From: Dichotomocladium elegans
Lineage: Eukaryota; Mucoromycota; Mucoromycetes; Mucorales; Lichtheimiaceae
Assembly: GCA_025716815.1 (NCBI GenBank)
Contig: JAIXMN010000025.1
Span: forward strand, 434,001-498,000
DNA length: 64,000 nt
Direction of reading: 5' to 3'
How positions within the stretch are numbered: position 1 is the stretch's first letter; every line of letters begins with the position of its first letter. A program made the translations under genes and the position numbers. Below are positions 45,801-58,870 of the stretch, piece by piece. The notes under the pieces were generated by a model. It searched no databases. It had not been told where the DNA came from and worked only from the letters and a program-made list of their open reading frames with translations.

Positions 45801-48800
45801 CAAGATATCGTGAGATATTTTGGCGTTGAGTTTTCGCGTTTGTTTACCTGTGCTTTACCGAAGCGATGGGTATGCACCTCCCATACCTCGTCTTGTATTG
45901 CATGCTTGTCGTCTTCTATACTCTTTTGGCCCTTCCGCGCAGGCGCCGCCCCACTCCTATGCACGCACACACTTACACCACGGGATACGGGCTCCTCCAT
46001 GAAAGAAGAAAAAACTTTTCCCATTATAATTCAGGTCCAGTAGCTGGGTCTATTCTCAGAAACGGTTATACGATATATTAACGTTCGCGTCCTCATGATC
46101 GTACAAGCTTTAACTATATAGCGTACTGAGACTACTTAAAAAAAAATATGAAGTTACGGCATCAACCGTAAATTCTAGTGTGTTATGCTCGAAAGAGATG
46201 TAGGGATATATAAACGTAGAAAGAGCAAGATCAGATCGACCTGAATTACAGTACCGGAGATTATCTTTTCTGTTGAGATACGCTCCATGTTATCATTGTC
46301 AGAAGATCAGAACATAGGTAAAAAAGAGTTTGCCGGGTCCCGCCAATTCATATGATACAGCGTGTTGAGATTTCTAACATCAGTTACGCCAAAGAGAGCT
46401 GGCTACCATCATTTGCAAAAGGTGTGTGAAGTTTCCATTCTTGGGACCGCTTCCTGACAAGAGCGTTTGTCTAAACGAAACCCTCTTTCTAGCCCCTACT
46501 CGGCCTCTGACTCGGGTATGCATGCATTCATTCATACATTCTTGCAGCCTTCGCTATCCCGATCGCTTCTCGGTCTCCTTCTTTCACGTACACGCAAAAC
46601 AGAGAGCATCATTTCTGCTGTGAACCTCGCAACCGAAAGAGAAAGATAAGACATTCTATGAGTTATATTGTCGAAGAAGCGAGCGGACATGCCCACCCTT
46701 TTCTTTATGAAAGAAAAACATCCCGCTCGTCAGGCGATGTCCGTCGATCAAATATTGTATGTAGAAATAATCCGCTTTGGTAATAGCCATCACGGCGTCT
46801 TTTGTGAGGCTGCTCCATGTCCGCTTTCAAGACGGATATTTTAAAAAGAAGAACAGGTATGAGTAAGAAAAAAAATAGATATTTATAAACATGTAAAAGG
46901 CAGTAACAGCGGCGTTTTGGGGCTGTAGGTATTCAAATCATTCGTGGGGGTCTTCCTAAAGAATATGATCGGTTCTAGTTAACTCTTGGTGTGTTGCGCT
47001 TAAAGCCAGAGAAGGACGAGGACATACTAGGATAAAGATTTGCGGGTTACTTACGCCTTAGTCATTGTTGAATGGGAACGAGAGGATTGTTTTTGATATC
47101 CTTTTCAGGATTAGATGTAGGATGACAAAAGTCGTTGATTTATGCTCCGAAGATCTTCTCCGTCTCTTGGGAAGCGTGGAAGATAGGCTATAAAGTCAGT
47201 ACTGCATACATCCTATAGACGAAGTCTTCGACCCGGCCACTTAACTGCCTTTCATCCATCCTGTATAGCTTCAGCTTATTTTACACGTCCAGCTTTAGAC
47301 GCAGTCCCTTTCAAGGGGAGGTGCATGAGGCGATAAAGAATCAATGGAGCCAAAAGCGTAGTTGGTGCTTTGATGTTGACAGGAACCCCAAATAGCGTTA
47401 CACACGCCAACAAAGCTGCATGTGCCACAACATATCCACGTTAATTGTACCAATACATCGCATGATTAGAACAAAAAGCAGGAGTGACCATATACGACGA
47501 GTAAAAGGCCTCATAAGAACAAGACATATCCACATTTGAAGCAACATAAGGCGTATTCGGTAAGTCAAATTATTCGCAAGTCTTTATCGGCGGTATGAAA
47601 CATTAGCCAGCTTTCGGACGCGAGTAGACATTGGCTATGAGGGGTTTTTGCGAGCAAACGAATGACCATAATCTGAAAAAAAAATCTTTCAATCGGTGCA
47701 GCAGCGATTTGGCAGAGCACGGGAAGACAGGAAAGACATACGATATGCATATGTTGAATTTTCTCCCCAGCACCCCAGGAGATCAGTGCTAACAAATGAA
47801 CATATGAATCCCAATACTACTGCAACGCACTTATTGAGAGAGCTATGGGAGAACGTGGGGGAGAAGAACAAAACTTCTGAAATAGATCAATTTAGTCCTC
47901 AGTCGATTATTTCCAAATGTTTAGTCTTCTTGTCTCGCTCTTTTACCCATCAACAGTACCTGACCATCTTGTGAAAAATAACTCGAATTGACGCCTCTAT
48001 GCTCCTCCAATGACAGCATTTTCTTCACCCACTCCACAAAGATAAGTCTGTTTTCAAGCATTCTAGGTCGAAAGAAACTCTTTTTGTGGAAGTGCACAAT
48101 TTATTGACGCGAAATGCCCTGCACTTATACACTTGGAAGGTAGTTCACGATGGATTCGGTGCTGAATAGATGCTTTCCTACCGTAGAAACGCCAGCACCT
48201 TGTAGTACTTATACGTGACCCCCGTTTTTATAGCTTCGAGAAACCCAACGAGCCAACCTTTAATTCCTTGCCATAAGAGCAGCCACTAATAAATTGAGGC
48301 AACTAGAAGTGTCGACAAGTCATCGCATCCTTGTTCGACATTCAAGCGCAGGGCGGGGGAGTTAATCCCAATATTCTTGAGAGGAAAACTGAAAGTAATA
48401 TCAGTAATTCCATCAAAGGAATCTGAGACGACCGGGTTTTCCCGGAAATACAATGGCAGTGCAAGCATTCACCCTAGTGAATATATTGCTCTTTCACTTT
48501 CTGTCCTAACATGACCCCACCCCCCAAATAGTGGCGACTCAGTTGAAGCGTTCGTTTTCTCATGACCTGTGTGGCGTGCTGCCTGTAACGTCTGGCAAAA
48601 AAAAGCGGTATGACCAGTCGGATGCGTATTTGTGCGTGTCTTCTGAGGATAAAATAAAAAGAATGCGGGATCTGGAATAAACAGAGGGAAGAATCTGTGA
48701 TTGAAAAGAAGGTATTGATCTTCTCAAGGGAGGCAATGTCGCACGTACCAGGTCAAGAGATGTAGAACTCTAACGAATATGTAACTATTTTCCAAAGAAG

Positions 48801-51800
48801 TCTAAACATACAAATGTTGGCATGATGCTCGCGTGCTACCATCTAATAACAGCATCCATGGCTCCTTTTGCGCCCTCGGGAAAACTGAACGGGATAAACT
48901 AATAAACCCCGTCTGATATTCGCACACGTTGTTGTCACGGAGAAGGTTGAATCTGGCACAGTGATCGGACAAAATGTTTCCTAAACAATGATCTTGGATA
49001 TGTTTACTACGTCTATCCAAGGTTGATGGCGCAATGTAATGGCATGCCTTAATAGCAAACAAACAAAAATATACAGAGCTTCTTTTTTCCAGTGGACATT
49101 AAAATCTGCTTTGCTGAGCATGGGAGCTAAAAATGGGGTTTCTGAAAAACTGGCTTTCATTTTTGGTGCATACCCTCTATTTTCCCAATCGTTCACTGGG
49201 CTCTTCTGGTATTTATCAATATGAGTCATCGTCGGTTTGAGGACTATGATTGGATATCATATGTGCTGGGCTTTGCAAAGCAGGCGTAGATCCTCTCATT
49301 GCAATATGGAATTTCAAAGACACGCTTTATATCCCGGACAACATCATCCAAATCACAACGCTAGAGGGGCTTATAACTGCAGATGCGCATGTTGTTTACT
49401 CATGTTCAGCACCATCTCAATGATTAGAACACATAGTCGAGGAAATTGGAAATGTGTTCCCAATCTATCATAAAATATGGAACCTCTGACAAGAAAGATT
49501 CTTACCTTCTTTAATGGCCGGCGTTTTCCGCATTTCTGTGGGGAAAAGAGGATCTGCAATGGCTCGGACCCACCCTGAGGTGTAACGTGGCACGATGGAG
49601 CTGGCAAAATGACATCAAAAGAAGGTAGAATATTAAACTTAGCCCGTTCTCATCCATATATTAGTATTAGATTAGGCGCCATTGGCATAAGGAGCACCAT
49701 ACCATTCATATCCATATGGGTCAGAATAATAACTATTCGAAGTACGCCGGATATTCATAAAACGTCTATAGCTGAGACTATTCTATCGGTATATCATTCG
49801 ATGGTTTATTTTTCGTTAAATAGTGCCGGGTTGATCATTGTCGTCGCTAATGGTCCGAATAACTGAAGGAACCCATCCAAAAAGATTGATATTTATGAGA
49901 ACAAAGCGCAAAAAGCTGCAGACTGCAATGCTGAGCATCCCCTGAATTGGAGGAATGACCATTAAACTATGCTATCCCAGCACTGACGTTATAAAGATTG
50001 GAAGAATATTGTTCTACCTAATCGAGTTGAAAGACACCTGTGTCAACCGAAAGAGACCCGGGAGTTGGTACTGGATTAAACATGTTCACTAGAGTTTACA
50101 AATAGAATACTATAATCTATCATAGTAACAGCGGATAAGATGCAGACTTCTATTTTATAATAGATCAAGCCTCTCAAAAAGACGAAGTGCTAATTATATA
50201 TGCATTGCTCTTCATGCATCCACTAGTAATATTAACAATGAAATTCGCCTAAGTAGATGATCACCACTTTACTTAAGGACGCATGTATGATCCAGCAGGT
50301 AAATAAACTGCAATATCCTGGTATACATGTACGAAGTTGGGTAGTCAAGGAAGAGCCCCACTTCCACAATTTGAAAGGTTTAATGTTGATAAGTCTTGTT
50401 ATCTCTTTATATTAAATGCGTCGGAGCCTGCCGTAAACGTGAATCAAAGATTCTTTTGATATGCACAGAATGCCCTCCTGTGTATCAAGATCTTCGGTAC
50501 ATGTGATAATATACACCAGGCTATATTACCGTATCACATAAAGAGGTTGTTAGGAAAATTTTACTCAGCATACTCTAGCCACCTGAGATTGCCGGCCTGT
50601 GAACAAACGTGAGAACATCGCCAATTCTATCATGTCTGTATGGAGCTTAAAAACAAGCAAATTTATTTGCCCTTTCGGCGAACATCTAAGCCGCCGTCCA
50701 GCAATGATATAAAACCAAATTCTTTGGCAGTCACTTGCGTTGTGATGTCCCCCTCTTTTTTCTTACAAGACACTAGTGCTGTTACGAATTGGAAGTTGAG
50801 TCTTCAATCCATTGCCTCGGTTGTTGTTATGTTTGGATTTATTTGTTGCTGTTGATAACAAGCGGAGAGGTTTTGCAAAATCATAGTTCGCGAACTCTTG
50901 GCTGTGCAGGAGGATGTTGGAAGACAGACAGATGCTGTTTGATGGGTCTAGGGCATTGACTATCCACGTTGAGAGAGAACCCGGTAAAGGAAACCTGGTT
51001 TCCGACATTCTGACACCATCCTCTGACTATCTCAACTTGCCTGCAAAAATACATGTAAGCTTGTGTTTTATTCCATAAAGATGACGGAGAAAAAACGTTT
51101 TCTCACTGGGTTGTTGGAATGAAACCGGGACGATTTTCTTCTTTACTATGTATATATCCAACTTTACCACTATGTCTACGTGGACAGAAAAACATTTGCC
51201 GTTTCTGCGCACCTGCTATGGAAATGTTGATCTATTATCCTTTATTCGGCTTACCGTTTATCAGATGGACATGGCCATCGCATATAGGATTAGTATTAAC
51301 GTACGCCGCATATGATGGATAGAAAGAGAGAGGGGGGAAATAACTAATCTTCGTATGCTCGAATCTAGTTCGAGTTAGTCATGTGTAATCTTAAGGTAAC
51401 ATCGACGAAAGAATAAAGAGAGAAGTAGGCCAGAGTAGTTGAGCTTCGACGGCGAAAGCAAAGAGCAGAATGGTCGGAGGGAGAACGAGCCAAAGCGGCG
51501 ACGGGCTCAACGTCAAGGACCTACGCCGGAAGCACAAGATGATAAACGACGCCCAATAAAGCCAAATCGTTTTCCCCGCTCTATTGCGCAGTTTTCCGTC
51601 TCCTCTTGCTGCAACATGAACAAGTCAGCGTCTTTAGACCGACTATTCAGGCACAAAAGAAGAGAAAATAGGCTGCCTGCAAGTATCCACTACTTACTCT
51701 TGAGCCTACGTTATTTAGTGATTGATGAATCAAGCGAAGCACAGGTGGGCGGATTAATCTCGTTTTATATAACTACTGCATTGCCTGATTCCGTTCACTT

Positions 51801-53242
51801 GGTTCAACATAGAATCTCAGACCTTCATTATCAGTCAACCTAAAGATGATCATTACAACAAAGTAGGCCATGGAGTGCTCTCATTCAAGGGTATGAGTCG
51901 TACGCATCCGATATGCACTCTTTTGATCAGTATATATCGGCTTCATGAACATTCTAGTCGTGCAAGAACCGCTAACCATTTGACAATGTAAAGATTAAAA
52001 AGAGGGCTCTGGAGCCCTTCTGGGTCATTCTGCTACTGCTTTGATTGCACTGTATAGCAACATGTGAGACTTTGACCCCTGTATGGGTTACATACTTCAA
52101 TTAACAATTTCACCCATAGATCAGAAAAAATGTAGTGGCAATTAATTGGTGTCTTTGTCAGTTAAGTCTTCGTCTGGCAACGTCGAATTTATCAACCGTT
52201 ATTGTCAAAAACCACAAGCCGTGGTGAAATTTGGCTTAACAGTCCGTGATCGGCAGCCGGAATATCAGCAATGCCGATGCTCTCCTGCGGATATCAAGTG
52301 TCGGCTGACAAACAAGCACCCTGCGAACAGCCTTTGAATCAATTCACTATAGCCGATAACTCCACATACTCTTTCAGTATCGGACACAGTGGTATACAAA
52401 ACGAAGTGAATCCACGTGGTCTATACCAATAAAGAAAAATCTGGTTCAAGCAACACCTTCAGCAAGTAGTGAATATAATTATAGACCCCCGAAATCGTCA
52501 TATTTCAGAGCGTAAGCAGTTTGTTATGAGATGCATGGTGCTATCCTTTTGCACATACAAGGACAATCGCTTTAGGACAACGGGTGGGTTATCAGCGCAT
52601 CATTTTAGAAAACACCTGGATGCTCTTCACAGGAATACATGAACGACCCCTGATTCCACGCCTTTTTAAAGGCTATCAGGATCCTTTTCCATACTGCAAT
52701 ACCCATCGCTGTGAAAGATGTATGTGTGTCCCAAGCTGCCTTGCTGCGCCCGAGGATTTCCGCAAAATATCAGCTTGGAGAATCGGCTCGTACATTTGGT
52801 TAGCGGGCTAATAATAACTGCGCTTGGGCGCCATTTTTTTTTTTTAATTTGGATGTCTGCGAAATACACATGTTGAGACAGGTACGCTTCTTCATCGATG
52901 CCGAACCCATATATTCGGAGCAGCCTCGTTAATTCGTGATATGACCACTGTCCACATCTTTGCAATGAAGTGAGTATTACAGAATTTTTAACTCTGTAGA
53001 TATGGAAAAGGAGTTGAATGCCAAAGAAGGCAACATTTTTCATAGAAATGGTTTTTCTTGTGTGACCTCTTGGTCCGTATATGCGGCATTAAGGTTGCCA
53101 TCACGCCCACAATTTTCTGTCTATTTAGTCTAAAGCATAGCGGATAAATAGATTTGGTTGCCATACTTTGGCTAGTCTCTCTCCTCCTCCAGTATTTCAG
53201 TTGAGGACATCAGCTATCAGTCACTCACAATCGCCATTTACC
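42815..53242. other. 10.4 kb gene-poor, AT-rich region
   Basis: I could support no conserved gene here. Open frames are short and mostly unconvincing. The better ones are 43646-43834, a small protein candidate at 45310-45510, and 51439-51843, which begins at TTG and encodes a very basic Arg/Gln-rich piece. The DNA is AT-rich with scattered poly(A/T) runs. It may be old transposon debris, but no catalytic motif could be read. Confidence 0.4.
45310..45510 (+). CDS. possible small protein (weak)
   Basis: A 66-codon frame starting MLFSCCKDPRPNNPRPPPRP, with a Pro/Arg-rich N-terminal half, ending at TAG. It is preceded by a TATA-like element near 45048, a pyrimidine-rich leader and a plausible leader intron ending tttacag two bases before the ATG. 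This gene-like context is the only support; no family or domain is recognised. Confidence 0.25.
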   Translation: MLFSCCKDPRPNNPRPPPRPISPPHPVRSAVSHIPRSTCLSRLTFAPSRSEQFINLVIVHTACSNG

Positions 53243-55251
53243 ATGTCAATTAATCGAAGAGTTGTCCGCCAGCTTAAAGGATCACTGACTTGGTCTGACA
53301 GAAAACAAGCACTGCTTTCAGAGGATGCCAGTTCTGCACATCTCGGTCAACCGTCCGATCAAAGTCCTACCCCGTTGGCTAGCAATGTCAATTTGGATGC
53401 CACTCATTCGCAGCTACAGAATCTCACAGACCAAATATATGATTTATGCAGAAGACGAGATTTCGCAGCATCTCATCAAATTGCAATGTGTATGATTACG
53501 CTTGCACCCCACCTAGCCGTTGGTTACTGCCGCAAGGCAGACGTATATGTGTTGCAAGGAAGCACGCTCGAAGCCATAGAAATACTCAACAAAGGTCTTG
53601 CACGTGTCCCAGTCTCCTCATCCGAGTCGGACTTGATCCTTGCGGCAAAGAAACGTGTGAGAGAACAGATGGTGGATTTCGTGAGCAGGCTCCCTTTCGA
53701 TATCTTGTGTCATGTTCTGAAGTTTATCCCTGATCAGCCATTTTTACTGAAGCAATGCATGCTTGTGTCCAAGACCTGGCGCCAGCACGTTTCACAGTGC
53801 GTTCCATTATGGAAGGAGGTCCAAGTTGCCAGTGAAAACTATTACTGCCCCAATGCCTTGGTGATCATCGGTAGTCATATCAAGAAGCTTCACGCGCGGC
53901 TCTGTAGCGGAGTTTGGCTTTCGATCCTGTTCAGGCTCATGGCAAAAGGTGTCTTTGCCAATCTGAAGGAGTTGAAGTTTTATCACGTCAGTATGTTGAT
54001 ACGAACTGAAAGCTTACCTTACGATGAATAGTGATGCTTAATAACCTTCTTTTAGCATATCAAGGTGTCAGCGACCTCGACACTATCCTGCTCGCAGCGC
54101 TCCGAGAAAGACGACATACCCTTGAGGTGCTGCAGATCCGAGTTTACAGCAAGTCTGTCACTTTGCCGTCCATTTTGTGCGCATGCCCGAATTTAATCAC
54201 CCTCAAATATACCAATTCAATTGCTTTTGACGATGCTCCCAGGCTTCCATATAGACCGAGGATCACGACACTGAAATTAACACTTACTGGCAATGAAGGG
54301 CCTATTCTAAAAGAGCAGCTGGAAGTCGTACTCCGAGCATGCCCGAACCTACGGCAACTTGCCATCAACCAATGCTGCACGGACCATCTCGCAGTATTCC
54401 GTCACTATTGCCCAAGATTGGAACTGCTTTGTCTCAATACCAATATCGGAGAAGAATGGTTAGATGAGCGTACGATGGCCAACGTAAGCTACAGCGATGA
54501 CCGTCTTTTCCGCCTTGCTGTCTGTCCTTCATCAGTAGAACAGCTCGAAAAGCTTTTAGAAGACCATGCCAATATCCTGGAAATGTTATCTATTGATTTT
54601 TATGGGATAGATAGTTTCAGGACGCCTCCAAAAGTCGGCCGTTTCAAGTTTGAAAAATTGCGGATGCTGCGGATTGTCGGTGCTTTTCACATGGGCGCGG
54701 CGCACTTTCTTCGCCAGCTCCTCCGTAGCTGCTGCGTTTTGGAAGAAATGAGCTTGTGCGGGTTTCCATTCATCCACTTCGACGGATTCTGTGCGATGGT
54801 TGAACTCCCGTTGAAGCGAGTAGAGCTCAGCCGAATTGAGGTGACTAATGGATTAGACCACTATCTGGAACGGCTAGGAACATTTGGATCGACCTGTTCG
54901 CTTACAAGTCTGGTGTTAAACGAATGTGTTATCACAGACACTGAGATCGCCAGCCTCGCTCTCGTCAGATCTCTTTCCGAACTTGTGATTAGCAATTATT
55001 ATAATCCTATTACAGGACCTCATATCGACAGTGCACTGAACAGGCTCTTTCAAGGTCAGGCAGCTGCAAGCCGGTTGGAGCATCTAACCCTCGATTACCC
55101 GTTCACAAGAAGCGAAATACTCGCGTCTATTGGCAAAATTACATCCCTAAGGACACTCAAACTTCGCGACGGAGCATGGCTCTATTATATTACAGATGAT
55201 GATATCGAGCAATTTTCTGACAATTTCCCACATATCCGCCTGGAATGGTGA
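53243..55251 (+). CDS. F-box protein with TPR-like N-terminus and leucine-rich C-terminus
   Basis: Probable SCF ubiquitin-ligase receptor. Two exons (53243-53990, 54056-55251) joined as GTCA|gtatgt ... ttttag|CA give 647 residues. Residues 55-125 resemble two tetratricopeptide helices pairs (LTDQIYDLCRRRDFAASHQI and AVGYCRKADVYVLQGSTLEA). The F-box follows at about 143-195 (FVSRLPFDILCHVLKFI, then QCMLVSKTWRQHVSQCVPLW). The C-terminal 400 residues are irregular LRRs, for example HTLEVLQIRVYSKSV, NLRQLAINQCC, RLELLCLNTNI, SLTSLVLNECVITDTEI and SLRTLKLRDGAW. This TPR/F-box/LRR order resembles fungal Pof1/Dia2-like F-box proteins in architecture only. The ATG at 53243 is the first; upstream in-frame sequence begins at a non-ATG codon. 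Confidence 0.85.
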
Positions 55252-56811
55252 ATACCCTCTATACCCTACCTGATCTGTAACATATCGAAACGGTTGCAGT
55301 AATAACAATAATTAACTATCGTACTTTCCTTCATTCCCGTGAGGCTGTATATATTGGAGATGATAGTTAAATTTGATTTTGTCAAATAATCACGAATCGC
55401 TTCTTTTATAGTGGTCCTCCTTTTCACGCATCAAGAGGTACAACACCATAGGCACTGGCATGAGAACGTATAATGATCGTATGAAACACGTACAGGAAAG
55501 GTTATTGGTAGAACGCAGATAAGTCTCAGCAACACCAAAATGTTAGGAAACTACAGTGTCACAAGAATGAGAAATATGAATCTTCGAAGTCGCTCTCCTG
55601 TAGTTTATGCAACTTTGGATATGATGCGACGGTTTGAACGTATATCTTTACTGTTCTACTAGGCCCCCAAAAGTAGTGTATGAACAATATTTCCAAATTG
55701 TCGTGTAAGTCCGAGTGTTTTATGACCCCTCGTACGATACAAGTTCATTACACTGTAGGCTTAAGCAGAAAAAGCAACGAATACGGCCATGCAAGAGGTC
55801 CATACACGGTTCTTTCCGGATTTGCCGAGTTAAAGCCAGTCCGTCGGCAAATTAATTATTTTTGGATATTACTGATAGCGAGAAAATATCACATCTAGAT
55901 ACTTTTCAATGAGGTTTTCAGCGGCTTCCGTTCTTCGACTTTTGCATCTAGATGTGTTGATATGGGAAAAGTGCATTTCCTATGACAACAGAGCAGACTT
56001 TGAAGTTGCACATGATGAGCGATTCCTCCCAATCATTCTGAAAATTTAGCACTGCGCAAATGCCAGTGCGCTTTATTTATTTATGCATTGTTTTTGATCT
56101 GCAGTACAGCCATGGGGCCCAAAGCCCAGGCCACATTTTTCGATGCCAAACTTTAGTACGGTCGACAGCCATACTTAAAGCCGAACAGTCTAGTCCTGAT
56201 ACTGCCCCACTGGAACCCGTAGAGGGCCTCCAGTAAAGAAATATAGAACATCGGCCAACTCCAAAGCAGGTCCTGACGCCATGCGAAAACGTATGACCAC
56301 CAGTTGTTAGGGGGAGAGCAAACGCAATGAACTCGAGTTTGCTTATATACGAAAAAAACAACATGAAATATCAAGCGATGTAATGCATAAGAGATGATGG
56401 TAAAAAGTCCCGCGCCATGGGAAGGATATACTACCGAATGTTAGGGAAAAACGGCAGATAAAATATGAAAATCACCCACAAGGGATGCAGAGCGATCCAT
56501 AGGATTGCGAGTAGTTATCGGCCAAGAGCCTCAATGGGATCAAATAACATTGGCCCCGTTTCTCATGTTAAATACGTGCACGGGACGGACAAGAAGGGGG
56601 AAAAAATCAAACAGAGTGCTTGGTCGAGATTCCCGAAAAAGGCTTTTGCGGGTTGAAAAAATTAACTCCTTCCCTTCTCTCTTTCGCTCACCCTCGCTCC
56701 CTCCCTCCCTCCCCTTTCCCCTCTCTTTCCCCTCTCTTTCCCTCCGTCTCCGTCTATTCCCCGCTCCCTCTTTGACCCTATTCTCGACCAGTTCTGCTTT
56801 GTTACCCGCTC
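55252..56811. other. intergenic
   Basis: 1.56 kb with no recognised gene. The last 130 nt are a strongly pyrimidine-rich CCCTC/TTTCC tract leading to the kinase ATG, typical of fungal TATA-less promoters or leaders. Confidence 0.5.
56690..56775 (+). promoter_or_regulatory. CT-rich promoter/leader tract of the AGC kinase gene
   Basis: An almost pure pyrimidine tract with CCCTCCCT and CCCTCTCTTT phrases, ending about 40 nt before the ATG. Such tracts often mark fungal transcription starts. Confidence 0.4.
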
Positions 56812-58870
56812 ATGACAGTGACTGAGGATTCTATCGCGACTGACGATGTTGACATGGAGATCTCCTTGCCTCCTCCTTCCTATACGGCCATGCCTTCGAG
56901 GATAAAGTCATTCTTTGGCAATGCTCAAGTCGTCCATGAGCACCCTTCGTTTACAGTTCCCGACAACTTCACAAACACACCCACCGCCCAAAAAGGGCTT
57001 AAAAGTAACTCATGGTTCACTTCCTCGGCGTCGCCTGCGAGCGAAAAGACAGTTCGCCGGATCGCTTCTGCACCCAACGCCAAACTTTTGAATACGACCA
57101 AGCACCCCAAGTCGCAAGGCAGTTCTCACAGCCTCAGGCCCTATTCAGGCTCACCAGCTGGCGCTGCTACGCATCACCATTATAACACCGACTCTTCTTC
57201 GACCCTCTCTTCACCTGTACTCGAACGCTTACGATCCTGTCGCCGGACGTATTCTAGCAACAGCATCAAAGTCAAAAAAGTCGAGGTCGGTCCCTCAAGC
57301 TTTGTCAAGATCCGCATGCTCGGCAAGGGAGATGTGGGTAAGGTGTACATGGTGCGACAAAAAGGGACCGAGCGATTGTACGCTATGAAAGGTAACACCT
57401 GTGCCATTTCGGCCTCACTTCCTCTCTCTATTGCTCATTTTGGTCCATTCCTCTTTTTACATAGTGCTATCCAAGCGCGAAATGATCAAGCGAAATAAGA
57501 TCAAGCGCGCCCTTGCCGAGCAAGAAATCCTGTCCACAGCTAACCATCCTTTCATTGTCACTCTTTTCCATACCTTTCAAAGTCAAGACTTTCTGTACTT
57601 TGTCATGGAGTATTGCATGGGAGGTGAATTTTTCCGAGGTAACAACGATAATCAATCAAACAACAATACATACTGATTTGACCTGTCAGCATTGCAACTT
57701 CGCCCGGGAAAGTGTCTTAGCGAGGACGGGGCACGATTTTACGCAGCTGAAGTCACTGCCGCATTAGAATACCTTCATCTTCAGGGCCACATTTACCGTG
57801 ATCTCAAACCAGAAAGTGAGTCGGTTCTTCGAGTTGTTGTGCCTTTTCCCTGTTATTGACTTTCCAAGTAACATACTAATAGTAGCCTTGTACAGATATC
57901 TTGTTGCATCAGAGTGGGCATATCATGTTAACAGATTTTGATCTCAGCAAAGGATCTCACCCGCCTGGAAATCCGAGCGTCGTCAAATCTGGGTCACCTT
58001 GCGTGGTACGCATGTCTAGACTCATCCCTTCCTAACTAAGAATACTTACAATTAAATAGCCTCCTGCACTTGATACCAGAAGCTGTGTCATGAATCTCAG
58101 GACAAACAGTTTTGTAGGCACTGAAGGTTCGTGGTATACCACTCAAACAATATCTAGGCAACAGGTCTCAATAACTCGTTTCACTATAGAGTATATTGCT
58201 CCTGAGGTGATCAAAGGGTGTGGGCATACCAGCACAGTTGACTGGTGGACTCTGGGAATCCTTACGTTCGAGATGCTGGTATATCTATATTCATATTCAT
58301 TTGTAAGTGTCGCAAGACAGCTGATGTTTTTTTATTAGTACGGCACCACACCGTTCAAGGGTGCTAGCAGGAATGAAACGTTTTCCAAGATAATTCACTT
58401 CGATCCCGTCTTTCTGGAACAACCTGCACCTTACAAAACAACTCCTTCCGGCAACTGCAAAAATTTCATCCGTAAACTTCTCCACAAAGACGAAAACAAA
58501 CGCTTAGGATGCCGCGCTGGGGCATCGGACGTCAAGTCGCATCCCTTTTTCAAAAATGTCAATTTTGCTCTTCTTCGCAATTGCGTCCCACCTATCGTGC
58601 CGCTTGTCCAGAAACCGAACGGAATCGATGCAATCAATTTCAGAAAGATGCCGCCGGAAAGTCTAAGCTTAGACCTGGATAGGGACAACTTGATGGTTTC
58701 GTTCGGAACTATTACAGACAATCCATTTGATAAGTTCGATTCCAGTAAGTCCCATCCTAAAACATCTGTGTCGCTTTCGCCAATATCATGGTCCTAATGT
58801 TCCCATATTTATAGTTACCGTATATCACGACGGAGACTCAGATTCGGAAATGGATCTTGCATCTCTTTAA
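56812..58870 (+). CDS. AGC-family kinase, Nrc-2 / Fpk1-Kin82 (flippase kinase) type
   Basis: In yeast Fpk1/Kin82 activate P4-ATPase lipid flippases; Neurospora nrc-2 controls the switch between growth and conidiation. Eight exons (56812-57391, 57465-57638, 57690-57815, 57896-58005, 58060-58126, 58190-58278, 58339-58744, 58815-58870) give 535 residues. A Ser-rich 150-residue N-terminus is followed by the kinase domain: [19 protein letters not shown], glycine loop GKGDVGKVY, catalytic Lys193 in [79 protein letters not shown] and TDFDLSK. The insertion before [18 protein letters not shown] and the domain end [20 protein letters not shown] fit the subgroup. DFD replaces DFG, as known for this subgroup and plant AGCVIII kinases. 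Gene name within the subgroup not assigned. Confidence 0.93.
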
